NCBI GenBank assembly: GCA_905234005.1
Contig: CAJOFW010000055.1
Coordinates: 1 to 7,647, forward strand
Direction: 5' to 3'
Source: an uncultured Oscillospiraceae bacterium
Lineage (GTDB): Bacteria; Bacillota; Clostridia; Oscillospirales; Oscillospiraceae
Length of the DNA: 7,647 nucleotides
In this document: positions 1 through 7,511 of the stretch, piece after piece
How the letters are laid out: the number at the start of each line of letters is the position of its first letter
How positions within the stretch are numbered: position 1 is the first letter of the stretch
The notes under the pieces: generated by a model
What the model saw: the letters and a program-made list of their open reading frames with translations, nothing else
Told to the model about the DNA's origin: nothing
Databases searched by the model: none
Position numbers and translations under genes: made by a program

Positions 1-897
1 GCCGTCTATCTGCGCGGTCTCATCGAGTTTACGAACTACTGCCGGAACGACTGCTGTTACTGCGGCATCCGCCGAAGCAACCGGAGCTGCGACCGCTACC
101 GCCTCAGCGAGGACGATATCCTCGCCTGCTGCGAGCAGGGCTACGGGCTGGATTTTCGCACGTTCGTCCTGCAGGGCGGGGAGGACATGGCCTACTCCGA
201 CGACGCGATCTGCCGCATCGTGTCCGCCATCAAGACACGCTTTCCCGACTGCGCCGTGACCCTCTCGATCGGCGAGCGGAGCACGGAGAGCTATGAGGCG
301 TATCACGCCGCCGGGGCGGATCGCTACCTCCTTCGCCACGAGACGGCGGACAAGGCGCATTACGCCCTCCTGCACCCGCCGGAGCTGCGTCTTGAAAACC
401 GCATCCGCTGCCTGTACGATCTCAAGCGTATCGGCTATCAGGTCGGCGCGGGCATGATGCTCGGCTCGCCGTACCAGACGACCGACCACATCGTCACCGA
501 TCTGGAATTCTTACGGGAACTCGAGCCGGACATGATCGGCGTCGGCCCGTTCATCCCGCACAGGGACACGCCGTTCGCGGACAGGCCGGCCGGGACGGCG
601 GAGCTTACGCTGTTCATGCTCGGCATACTGCGCCTCATGCACCCGGCGGCGCTGATCCCGGCGACGACGGCGCTCGGCACGATCGACCCGCGGGGCCGGG
701 AAAAGGGCATCCTCGCCGGCGCGAACGTCATCATGCCGAACCTCTCGCCCACCGGCGTGCGGGGGAAGTATCTTTTATACGACGGCAAGATCTGCACCGG
801 CGACGAGGCGGCGGAATGCCGTGCCTGCCTCGCCGGCCGGGTGCGGTCGATCGGCTACGAAATCGCGGTCGGCCGGGGCGATTCGCTGCGTACCTGA
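1..897 (+). CDS. hydE: [FeFe]-hydrogenase H-cluster maturase HydE, radical SAM (5' end cut off by window)
   Basis: The reading frame is open from base 1 to the TGA at 895-897, giving 298 visible residues. The family is about 350 residues long, so roughly 50 N-terminal residues are missing. The radical-SAM CxxxCxxC is seen as C14, C18 and C21 of the visible protein (nt 40-63, CRNDCCYC). Further HydE-like signatures are VLQGGED, YLLRHETAD, VGAGMMLGSP, GVGPFIPHRDTPF, and TTALGTIDPRGREKGILAGA followed by NVIMPNLSP. Near the C-terminus C265-x7-C273-x2-C276 has the spacing of the optional second [4Fe-4S] site of Thermotoga HydE. Known role: a cytosolic SAM enzyme that works with HydG and HydF to make the 2Fe subcluster of the H-cluster. 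The hydrogenase operon lies 198 bp downstream behind its own promoter-like region, which supports HydE over the related BioB or PylB. hydF and hydG are not in the window. Confidence 0.93.
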   Translation, partial: AVYLRGLIEFTNYCRNDCCYCGIRRSNRSCDRYRLSEDDILACCEQGYGLDFRTFVLQGGEDMAYSDDAICRIVSAIKTRFPDCAVTLSIGERSTESYEAYHAAGADRYLLRHETADKAHYALLHPPELRLENRIRCLYDLKRIGYQVGAGMMLGSPYQTTDHIVTDLEFLRELEPDMIGVGPFIPHRDTPFADRPAGTAELTLFMLGILRLMHPAALIPATTALGTIDPRGREKGILAGANVIMPNLSPTGVRGKYLLYDGKICTGDEAAECRACLAGRVRSIGYEIAVGRGDSLRT

Positions 898-941
898 AAA
901 TTCATAAAACAAACCAAACCGGTATGGTGAAGTTGCACAAA

Positions 942-964
942 GCGATAGGATTAATTTCTATCGC
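942..964. repeat. Inverted repeat between hydE and hydC
   Basis: GCGATAG (942-948) and CTATCGC (958-964) are perfect 7-bp arms around a 9-nt AT-rich spacer. No T-run follows on the + strand, so it is a poor intrinsic terminator for hydE. It lies about 30 bp upstream of the proposed -35 box of the hyd operon, a position that would suit an operator or activator site. The binding protein is unknown, and the match to the Rex consensus is not convincing. Confidence 0.5.
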
Positions 965-986
965 CATTTGCTGTGATTAAAAAAAC

Positions 987-1021
987 TATACTTGCAAGTG
1001 AAAAAATCTTGGGTATACTTG
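987..1021 (+). repeat. Direct octamer repeat TATACTTG in the hyd promoter region
   Basis: TATACTTG occurs exactly at 987-994 and 1014-1021, with a 27-bp period. The downstream copy contains the proposed -10 hexamer TATACT, and the upstream copy overlaps the proposed -35. CTTGCAAG at 991-998 is also a perfect 8-bp palindrome. The repeat could be a pair of regulator sites, two alternative -10 elements, or chance in an AT-rich stretch. Confidence 0.4.
992..1019 (+). promoter_or_regulatory. Probable sigma-A-type promoter of hydCBA
   Basis: TTGCAA (992-997) matches TTGACA at 5 of 6 positions, followed by a 16-bp spacer and TATACT (1014-1019), which matches TATAAT at 5 of 6. The predicted start is near 1026, giving a leader of about 70 nt before the hydC ATG. 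It is the best-scoring pair by eye between hydE and hydC. A second TATACT at 987-992 has no well-placed -35. Confidence 0.6.
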
Positions 1022-1031
1022 TCTTATAAGA

Positions 1032-1062
1032 GCGCCTGACTGCGTCCCACCGGTTCAGGCGC
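1032..1062 (+). promoter_or_regulatory. GC-rich stem-loop at the 5' end of the hyd leader
   Basis: GCGCCTGA (1032-1039) pairs perfectly with TCAGGCGC (1055-1062) around a 15-nt loop. If transcription starts near 1026, the hairpin begins within about 6 nt of the mRNA end and closes 22 nt before the hydC AGGAGG (1085-1090). That geometry fits a 5' stabilising hairpin. A terminator or attenuator is less likely because the following bases (GTGTTTCCTTAATTT) are not a clean T-run. Confidence 0.55.
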
Positions 1063-1095
1063 GTGTTTCCTTAATTTGCAGTTTAGGAGGTAGTT

Positions 1096-1616
1096 ATGGG
1101 AGAGGTCAATCAGACGGCGGTCACCAGCACGGAGGACATCCTTCTGCAGCGCATCCGTCAGGTAGCCGCCATGAACAAGGGCAAGGAGGGCAACCTCATC
1201 CAGGTTCTGCATATGGTACAGGGCGTATATGGGTATCTGCCCCTGGAGGTACAGGAGATCGTATCCATCGAGCTTGGCATTCCGCTGGCGGAGGTGTCCG
1301 GCGTTGCGAGCTTCTACTCGTTCTTCTCCACGCAGCCCCGCGGGCGTCACACGATCCGCATCTGTCTCGGCACCGCGTGCTATGTGCGCGGCGGCGTGAC
1401 GATCGTCGACACGCTCGAAAAGAACCTCGGCGTCGGCATCGGTCAGACCACGAAGGACGGTATGTTCTCGTTTGAGGTTGCCCGCTGCATCGGCTCCTGC
1501 GGCCTCGCGCCGGCGATGAGCATCGACGCGGTCGTCTACCCGCACGTAAAGCCCGATGAGGTGTCCGGCATCCTGCAGAGCTGGTACAAAAAGGATGAAG
1601 AGGAGGGCGTTATCTG

Positions 1617-1617
<1 letters not shown>
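1096..1617 (+). CDS. hydC: NuoE-like [2Fe-2S] subunit of NADH-linked [FeFe]-hydrogenase (HydC/HndA type)
   Basis: This 173-residue protein has a helical N-terminal part (about 14-75) with the family signature GVASFYSFF, then a thioredoxin-like [2Fe-2S] domain. The cluster ligands are C90-x4-C95 (CLGTAC) and C131-x3-C135 (CIGSC), as in NuoE, HndA and HydC. The length is usual for the family. Known role: it docks on the NuoF-like subunit and holds a [2Fe-2S] cluster at the NADH/flavin end of the complex in the cytoplasm. The ATG at 1096 is preceded by AGGAGG at 1085-1090. The stop codon shares one base with the hydB start (TGATG), so translation is probably coupled. It is first in the gene order hydC-hydB-hydA, the order I recall for the Thermotoga maritima enzyme. 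In a complex I operon the protein would be nuoE, but the adjacent hydrogenase argues against that. Confidence 0.93.
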
Positions 1618-3485
<1,868 letters not shown>

Positions 3486-3505
3486 GGCAAAGGAGGTAGA
3501 GAATC

Positions 3506-5338
3506 ATGATCAATCTTACAATCAACGGAAAGCAGGTCTCCGCCCCCGAAGGCTCCACCATCATGGAGGCCGCCAAGCTCGCCGGTATTGACATCCCGCA
3601 CCTGTGCCACTGTCCCGGCATCCACACGAACGGCTCCTGCCGCGTGTGCGTCGTGGAGATCGAGGGCATGAAGAAGCTCATGGCTTCCTGCATCGTCAAG
3701 GCGCAGGAGGGCATGGTCGTCCATACAAGCACCGAGCGCGTGCGTCTGGCACGCAAGATCATCTACGATCTTCTCATCTCGAACCACCCGAAGGACTGCA
3801 TGGCCTGCTCCCGCAACCAGAGCTGTGAGCTGCAGGCGATGGGCGGCACCCTCGGCATCCTCGAGACGCATATCCACGGCGAGCCGAGTCCCCGCCGTGT
3901 GGACATATCCCCGTCCATCACCCGCGACACCCGCAAGTGCATCCTCTGCCGCCGCTGCGTGACGGCCTGCCACGAGGTGCAGGGCGTCGGCGCGATCTTC
4001 GCGCAGAACCGCGGCTTCAATACCGTCATCGCCCCGGCGCTCGGCAAGCCGCTGAATACCGTCGACTGCGCCATGTGCGGCCAGTGCACCGTTGTCTGCC
4101 CGACCGGCGCCCTGACCGAGACCGACGGCATGGAGAAGGTCTGGGCGGCGCTGACCGACCCGAACAAGCGCGTGATCGTACAGGTCGCCCCCGCCGTCCG
4201 CGCCGCCCTCGGCGAGGAGTTCGGCCTGCCCGCCGGCGAGACCTGCACGGGCAAGATGGCCACGGCGCTGCACGACCTCGGCTTTGACGACGTCTTCGAT
4301 ACAAACTTCGGCGCCGACCTCACCATCCTTGAGGAGGGCACGGAGCTTCTCCAGCGCCTGACCGCCGCGCTGACCGGCGGCGAGGCCGTCCTGCCGATGA
4401 TCACGTCCTGCTCGCCCGGCTGGATCAAGCACTGCGAGCACGCGTTCCCGACCGAGCTTGACCACCTCTCCACCTGCAAAAGCCCGCACACGATGCTCGG
4501 CGCGGTCATCAAGAGCTTCTACGCCGACAGGCTCGGCATCGACCCGAAGGATATGTTCGTCGTATCCGTCATGCCGTGCACGGCGAAGAAATACGAGATT
4601 CAGCGCCCGGTCATGCAGAACGACGGCAACTTCAACGTCGACGCCGTCCTCACGACGCGTGAGCTGGCCCGCATGATCCGCACGATGGGCATCGACTTTG
4701 TGAACCTCGAGGACGGCACGTTCGACGCGCCGCTCGGCTTCTCCACCGGCGCGGCCGATATCTTCGGCGTCACAGGCGGCGTCATGGAGGCGGCCCTCCG
4801 CACGGTTTACGAGCTTGTCACCGGCCGCGAGATGCCCGGCAGCAATCTCCACCTTGAGCCGATCATGGGCCTGGAGAAGATCAAGGAGGCGTCCATCCTC
4901 TTCAAGGACGTGAAGCCCGAGTATTCCTTCCTCGAGGGCGTCGAGGCGAGGATCGCCGTCACGAGCGGCCTCAAGAACGCCGACGTCCTGCTCGAGCAGA
5001 TACGCGACGGCAAGAGCCCGTACCACTTCATCGAGGTCATGGCGTGCCCCGGCGGCTGCATCAACGGCGGCGGCCAGCCCCGCATCCGGAACAACGTTCC
5101 GAACTACAAGGAGCTTCGCATCGAGGCCCTGTACAACGAGGACGAGGGCAAGCCCCTGCGCAAGTCGCACGAGAACCCCGACCTGCTCGAGCTTTACAAG
5201 GTCTTCCTCGGCGAGCCGGGCAGCCACCTCTCGCACGAGCTGCTGCACACGACCTACACGGCGCGCGGCCACTTCAACGAGTGGCTCGACCCCGAATTCA
5301 TCGCGAAGCGTGAGAAGGAAATGAGCGAAGCCGTGTAA
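3506..5338 (+). CDS. hydA: [FeFe]-hydrogenase catalytic subunit HydA (group A, HndD-like)
   Basis: The 610-residue protein is laid out like clostridial CpI. A plant-type [2Fe-2S] domain has C34, C45, C48 and C62. A His-ligated [4Fe-4S] has H94, C98, C101 and C107. A two-cluster ferredoxin has C145/148/151/155 and C188/191/194/198. The H-cluster domain follows, with L1 ITSCSPGW (C302, S303), L2 MPCTAKKYE (C358) and L3 EVMACPGGCINGGGQP (C514, C518). E276/E277, E280 and S322 resemble the CpI proton path. It catalyses 2H+ + 2e- to H2 reversibly. The L1 motif has Ser where CpI has its second Cys (see findings). There is no extra C-terminal [2Fe-2S] domain. AGGAGG at 3491-3496, 9 nt before the ATG, supports the start. 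The gene lies 20 nt after hydB and ends before a strong terminator. The partners indicate an NADH-dependent, possibly electron-bifurcating, cytosolic complex. Confidence 0.95.
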   Translation: MINLTINGKQVSAPEGSTIMEAAKLAGIDIPHLCHCPGIHTNGSCRVCVVEIEGMKKLMASCIVKAQEGMVVHTSTERVRLARKIIYDLLISNHPKDCMACSRNQSCELQAMGGTLGILETHIHGEPSPRRVDISPSITRDTRKCILCRRCVTACHEVQGVGAIFAQNRGFNTVIAPALGKPLNTVDCAMCGQCTVVCPTGALTETDGMEKVWAALTDPNKRVIVQVAPAVRAALGEEFGLPAGETCTGKMATALHDLGFDDVFDTNFGADLTILEEGTELLQRLTAALTGGEAVLPMITSCSPGWIKHCEHAFPTELDHLSTCKSPHTMLGAVIKSFYADRLGIDPKDMFVVSVMPCTAKKYEIQRPVMQNDGNFNVDAVLTTRELARMIRTMGIDFVNLEDGTFDAPLGFSTGAADIFGVTGGVMEAALRTVYELVTGREMPGSNLHLEPIMGLEKIKEASILFKDVKPEYSFLEGVEARIAVTSGLKNADVLLEQIRDGKSPYHFIEVMACPGGCINGGGQPRIRNNVPNYKELRIEALYNEDEGKPLRKSHENPDLLELYKVFLGEPGSHLSHELLHTTYTARGHFNEWLDPEFIAKREKEMSEAV

Positions 5339-5344
5339 CACGGC
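5330..5344 (+). repeat. Inverted repeat spanning the hydA stop codon
   Basis: GCCGTG (5330-5335) and CACGGC (5339-5344) flank the hydA stop codon TAA (5336-5338), which would sit alone in the loop of a 6-bp hairpin. As DNA it is a 15-bp near-palindrome with one central base. It stands 23 nt before the terminator stem. Its function is unknown, and it may protect the 3' end or be coincidence. Confidence 0.45.
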
Positions 5345-5367
5345 AACGAAGCATCAGGGGAAACAGG

Positions 5368-5410
5368 CAGAGCCGGGATCCGTTTTGACGGCGTCCCGGC
5401 TCTGTATTTT
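5368..5410 (+). terminator. Strong intrinsic terminator of the hydCBA operon
   Basis: CAGAGCCGGGA (5368-5378) pairs without mismatch with TCCCGGCTCTG (5394-5404), an 11-bp GC-rich stem. Inside the loop CCGT (5380-5383) can pair with ACGG (5388-5391), lengthening the hairpin. The tail TATTTT (5405-5410) follows directly. It lies 30 nt after the hydA stop and separates the hyd operon from the two-component genes. Confidence 0.88.
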
Positions 5411-5434
5411 CACGTTCGTTTAATCATCCGCTGA

Positions 5435-5494
5435 TATAATCAGGTATAATCAGAGCTATTCGGATATCATCAGGCATGATCGGGTTATTCAGGC
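5435..5494 (+). repeat. Degenerate 10-bp tandem repeat upstream of the response regulator
   Basis: Reading in steps of exactly 10 bp gives TATAATCAGG (5435), TATAATCAGA (5445), GCTATTCGGA (5455), TATCATCAGG (5465), CATGATCGGG (5475) and a slipped TTATTCAGGC (5485). The loose consensus is TATNATCAGG. Units 1, 2 and 4 are close copies, 5 is recognisable, and 3 and 6 are weak. The spacing is about one helical turn. OmpR-family regulators typically bind direct repeats of about 10-11 bp, so this may be an autoregulatory operator for the gene that follows (inference). Units 1 and 2 contain TATAAT hexamers that could serve as -10 elements, but no good -35 is visible. Confidence 0.6.
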
Positions 5495-5505
5495 AGGTAC
5501 CTGCC
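5492..5505. promoter_or_regulatory. 14-bp perfect palindrome before the response regulator
   Basis: GGCAGGTACCTGCC is a perfect palindrome. It follows the 10-bp repeat and ends 22 nt before the preferred GTG start. It could be an operator for a dimeric regulator. As RNA, a hairpin here would need to sacrifice central pairs for a loop. Confidence 0.45.
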
Positions 5506-5527
5506 GAAAGGAATGGGGGCGTGTGTT

Positions 5528-6217
5528 GTGCGGATTCTGATCGTGGAGGACGAGGAGCGGATGGCCAAGACCATCCAGAGCCTCCTCAAAAAACAGAACT
5601 ACCTGTCCGACATCGCCTCGGACGGGGAGGAGGGGCTTGACTGTATCCTGAGCGGCATATATGACCTCGTCGTGCTGGACGTGATGCTGCCGAAGCTCGA
5701 CGGCTTTCAGGTGCTTGAGCGCATCCGTGCCGAAGGCGTAACGACGCCGGTGCTGCTGCTGACGGCGCGTTCGACCGTGACCGACCGCATCGAGGGTCTT
5801 GACAGGGGCGCGGACTATTACCTCCCCAAGCCGTTCGCCGGCGGAGAGCTTCTCGCCTGCATCCGGGCGCTGCTGCGCCGTCCGCGTGAGATGGAGAGCG
5901 GCGCCGTGACGTTCGGCGACATCACCCTCGACGAGGAGAGCGGCGTTCTGTCCTGCGGGACGGAGCAGGTGTCGCTGAACAGCCGCGAACGGGAGCTAAT
6001 GCGGATCCTCATGCGCAACGGCGGCTCACCGGTCGCGAGGGAGTCGATCCTCGTAAAGGTCTGGGGCTACGACGCCTCGCCGGAGTCGAACGTCGTGGAC
6101 GCGTACATGAGCTTTCTGCGCAAAAAGCTGAGCTTCATCCACTCCCGGGCGGGCATCGAGAGCGTGCGGCGCATCGGATACTACCTCACCATGCCGGAGG
6201 AGAATGCATGCACGTAA
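5528..6217 (+). CDS. OmpR/PhoB-type response regulator of a two-component system
   Basis: Starting at GTG 5528 the protein is 229 residues and begins MRILIVEDE, the standard receiver opening. Receiver domain 1-115 has acidic pocket residues E7, D8 and E9, phospho-acceptor D51 (VVLDVMLP), T79 (LLLTAR) and K101 before P102. A winged-helix DNA-binding domain (about 128-222) has the NSRERELMRILMRN, VWGYD and VVDAYMSFLRKKL signatures of the OmpR C-terminal domain. The in-frame ATG at 5513 would add five residues (MGACV), but its only upstream purine run, AAGGA, touches the ATG directly. GTG 5528 has GGGGG at 5515-5519, 8 nt away. The gene shares 10 bp with the downstream kinase gene. Known role: phosphorylation-controlled transcription factor. 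Its target genes are not evident, although the phased repeat upstream suggests self-control. Confidence 0.92.
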   Translation: MRILIVEDEERMAKTIQSLLKKQNYLSDIASDGEEGLDCILSGIYDLVVLDVMLPKLDGFQVLERIRAEGVTTPVLLLTARSTVTDRIEGLDRGADYYLPKPFAGGELLACIRALLRRPREMESGAVTFGDITLDEESGVLSCGTEQVSLNSRERELMRILMRNGGSPVARESILVKVWGYDASPESNVVDAYMSFLRKKLSFIHSRAGIESVRRIGYYLTMPEENACT

Positions 6218-7413
6218 TACGCAGGCTGCGGCTGAAATTCATCGCCGTGTTCATGGGGCTGATGCTGGTGTTCTCCGTGGCGATCGGGGCGTTCATCTAC
6301 GTCGAACGGCGGGCGGAGCTGCAATACCAGTGCATGGTCTATCTGCTGGACATCCACAACTACGACAACCGGGAGGACTACGCGTCCGCCGAGCCGATGA
6401 CGGCGTATCCGCCGCATTTCGTCCTCGAGATCGACAACGTGACCGAGTCGGCCACGGTCGTGGAGGGACGGTTCTTCCTCGCCGACCACGGCGTGACCGT
6501 CGACGAGGTCATCGACGATCTGATCGGCCACATGGACGAGAGCGGCACGCTGCCGGAATACGGCGTCCGTTACTTCAACGGCGTCCGGGAGGCACGGGCG
6601 CACCGCATCTCCTTCATCGACGTGACCTATATGGACAGAGAGCTGAACAGACTGCTCCGCCGGATCGTGTTCATCGAGGGAACGATGCTGCTTGCGCTGC
6701 TCGTCGTGTCGTTCTTCCTGTCCCGGTGGTTCTCGCGCCCTGCCAAGCAGGCCATGGACGAGCAGACGCGGTTCATCGCGAAGGTGTCGCATGAGCTGAA
6801 GACGCCTGTGTCGATCATCCGCGCCAACATCGACCTCATCGACGGCGACAAAAGCCCCGACGAGAACGAGCTGCTGTTCGGCTGTGAGAACATCCGCCAC
6901 GAGTGCGAGCGGATGACGAACCTGATCGAGGCCATGCTGCTGACGGGCCTCGCCGCGCAGGATACCCGTTCCGCCCGGACGGCGGTCGATTTCACGACGC
7001 TTTTGGAACGCGAGATGCTCCGCTTTGAGGTCATGGCCTTCGACCAGGGCCTCACGCTCACACATACGTCGGAGCCGGGGCTGACCGCGACCGGCGACGA
7101 GATCCAGCTCACCCGGCTCGTGGACATCATCGTCGAGAACGCGATCAAATACTGCACTCGCGGCGGCGAGATATGCGTCACGGCCGAGCGGCGCGGCGGC
7201 GTGCGGCACATCCGCCTTATCTGCGAAAACGACGGCGAGGAGCTGACGCGCGAGCAGAAGGAGAACATCTTCCGGCCGTTCTATCAGGTCGACGGCACGA
7301 TGAAGGGCGCCGGTCTCGGCCTGTCCATCGCGCACGAGATCGTCAGCGCCATGCGTGGCACGATCGACGTCGAATACCTGAACGGGAAAAACCGCTTCAT
7401 CATCGAAATCTGA
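6208..7413 (+). CDS. Membrane sensor histidine kinase, partner of the response regulator
   Basis: The 401 residues contain TM1 (about 11-31), an extracytoplasmic sensor region (about 32-150) that I do not recognise, TM2 (about 153-172), a HisKA dimerisation domain with the H box SHELKTP (H195), and a HATPase_c domain. The ATPase has the N box IVENAIKY (N311), a variant G1 box ENDGEE, an F box IFRPFY, and a G2 box GAGLGL. In G1, Asn341 stands where DxGxG kinases usually have the first Asp. Only about 22 residues separate TM2 from H195, so there is no HAMP domain. Such HAMP-less kinases with a short RPxxxA-Q-F linker occur in Firmicutes. The ATG at 6208 lies inside the regulator gene with GGAGGAG at 6196-6202, and the 10-nt overlap implies translational coupling. 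The signal sensed is unknown. Kinase activity toward the neighbouring regulator is inferred from gene arrangement. Confidence 0.92.
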   Translation: MHVIRRLRLKFIAVFMGLMLVFSVAIGAFIYVERRAELQYQCMVYLLDIHNYDNREDYASAEPMTAYPPHFVLEIDNVTESATVVEGRFFLADHGVTVDEVIDDLIGHMDESGTLPEYGVRYFNGVREARAHRISFIDVTYMDRELNRLLRRIVFIEGTMLLALLVVSFFLSRWFSRPAKQAMDEQTRFIAKVSHELKTPVSIIRANIDLIDGDKSPDENELLFGCENIRHECERMTNLIEAMLLTGLAAQDTRSARTAVDFTTLLEREMLRFEVMAFDQGLTLTHTSEPGLTATGDEIQLTRLVDIIVENAIKYCTRGGEICVTAERRGGVRHIRLICENDGEELTREQKENIFRPFYQVDGTMKGAGLGLSIAHEIVSAMRGTIDVEYLNGKNRFIIEI

Positions 7414-7461
7414 CGGCGGCAGAGCGTGATAACGATGCTTTTACTGCAATATTACCATTCT

Positions 7462-7475
7462 GTTATGTAAATAAC
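7462..7475. repeat. Small inverted repeat just before the T-box promoter
   Basis: GTTAT (7462-7466) and ATAAC (7471-7475) flank GTAA, ending 2 bp before the -35 box. The core GTTA-N6-TAAC has the same spacing as the inner part of the Rex operator, but the flanking bases do not match. I see no clear intrinsic terminator for the kinase gene in 7414-7477. Confidence 0.3.
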
Positions 7476-7477
7476 GC

Positions 7478-7505
7478 TTGACAAACCGCCCCACGGGTGT
7501 ATAAT
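7478..7505 (+). promoter_or_regulatory. Consensus sigma-A promoter for the T-box leader
   Basis: A perfect TTGACA (7478-7483), a 16-bp spacer and a perfect TATAAT (7500-7505) place the start of transcription near 7512. It is the strongest promoter match in the window and reads out of the right edge into the T-box. Confidence 0.85.
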
Positions 7506-7511
7506 CACGAT

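Noticed and set aside
942..964. Intrinsic terminator for hydE.
   Set aside because: The stem is perfect but AT-rich, with a 9-nt loop, and is followed by CATTTGCTG rather than a T-run.
5435..5494. CRISPR array or mobile-element end formed by the short repeats.
   Set aside because: Units are only 10 bp, adjoin without spacers and diverge quickly. There are no cas genes, transposase or target-site duplication nearby.
5513..5527. ATG at 5513 as the start of the response regulator.
   Set aside because: The upstream AAGGA abuts the ATG with no spacing, and the extra residues MGACV are not part of the receiver fold. GTG 5528 gives the standard opening MRILIVEDE. It cannot be fully excluded.
7462..7475. 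Rex (NADH/NAD+ sensor) binding site.
   Set aside because: Only the core GTTA-N6-TAAC agrees. The outer TT and AA bases of the Rex consensus are not present, and the neighbouring gene is a T-box-controlled one.
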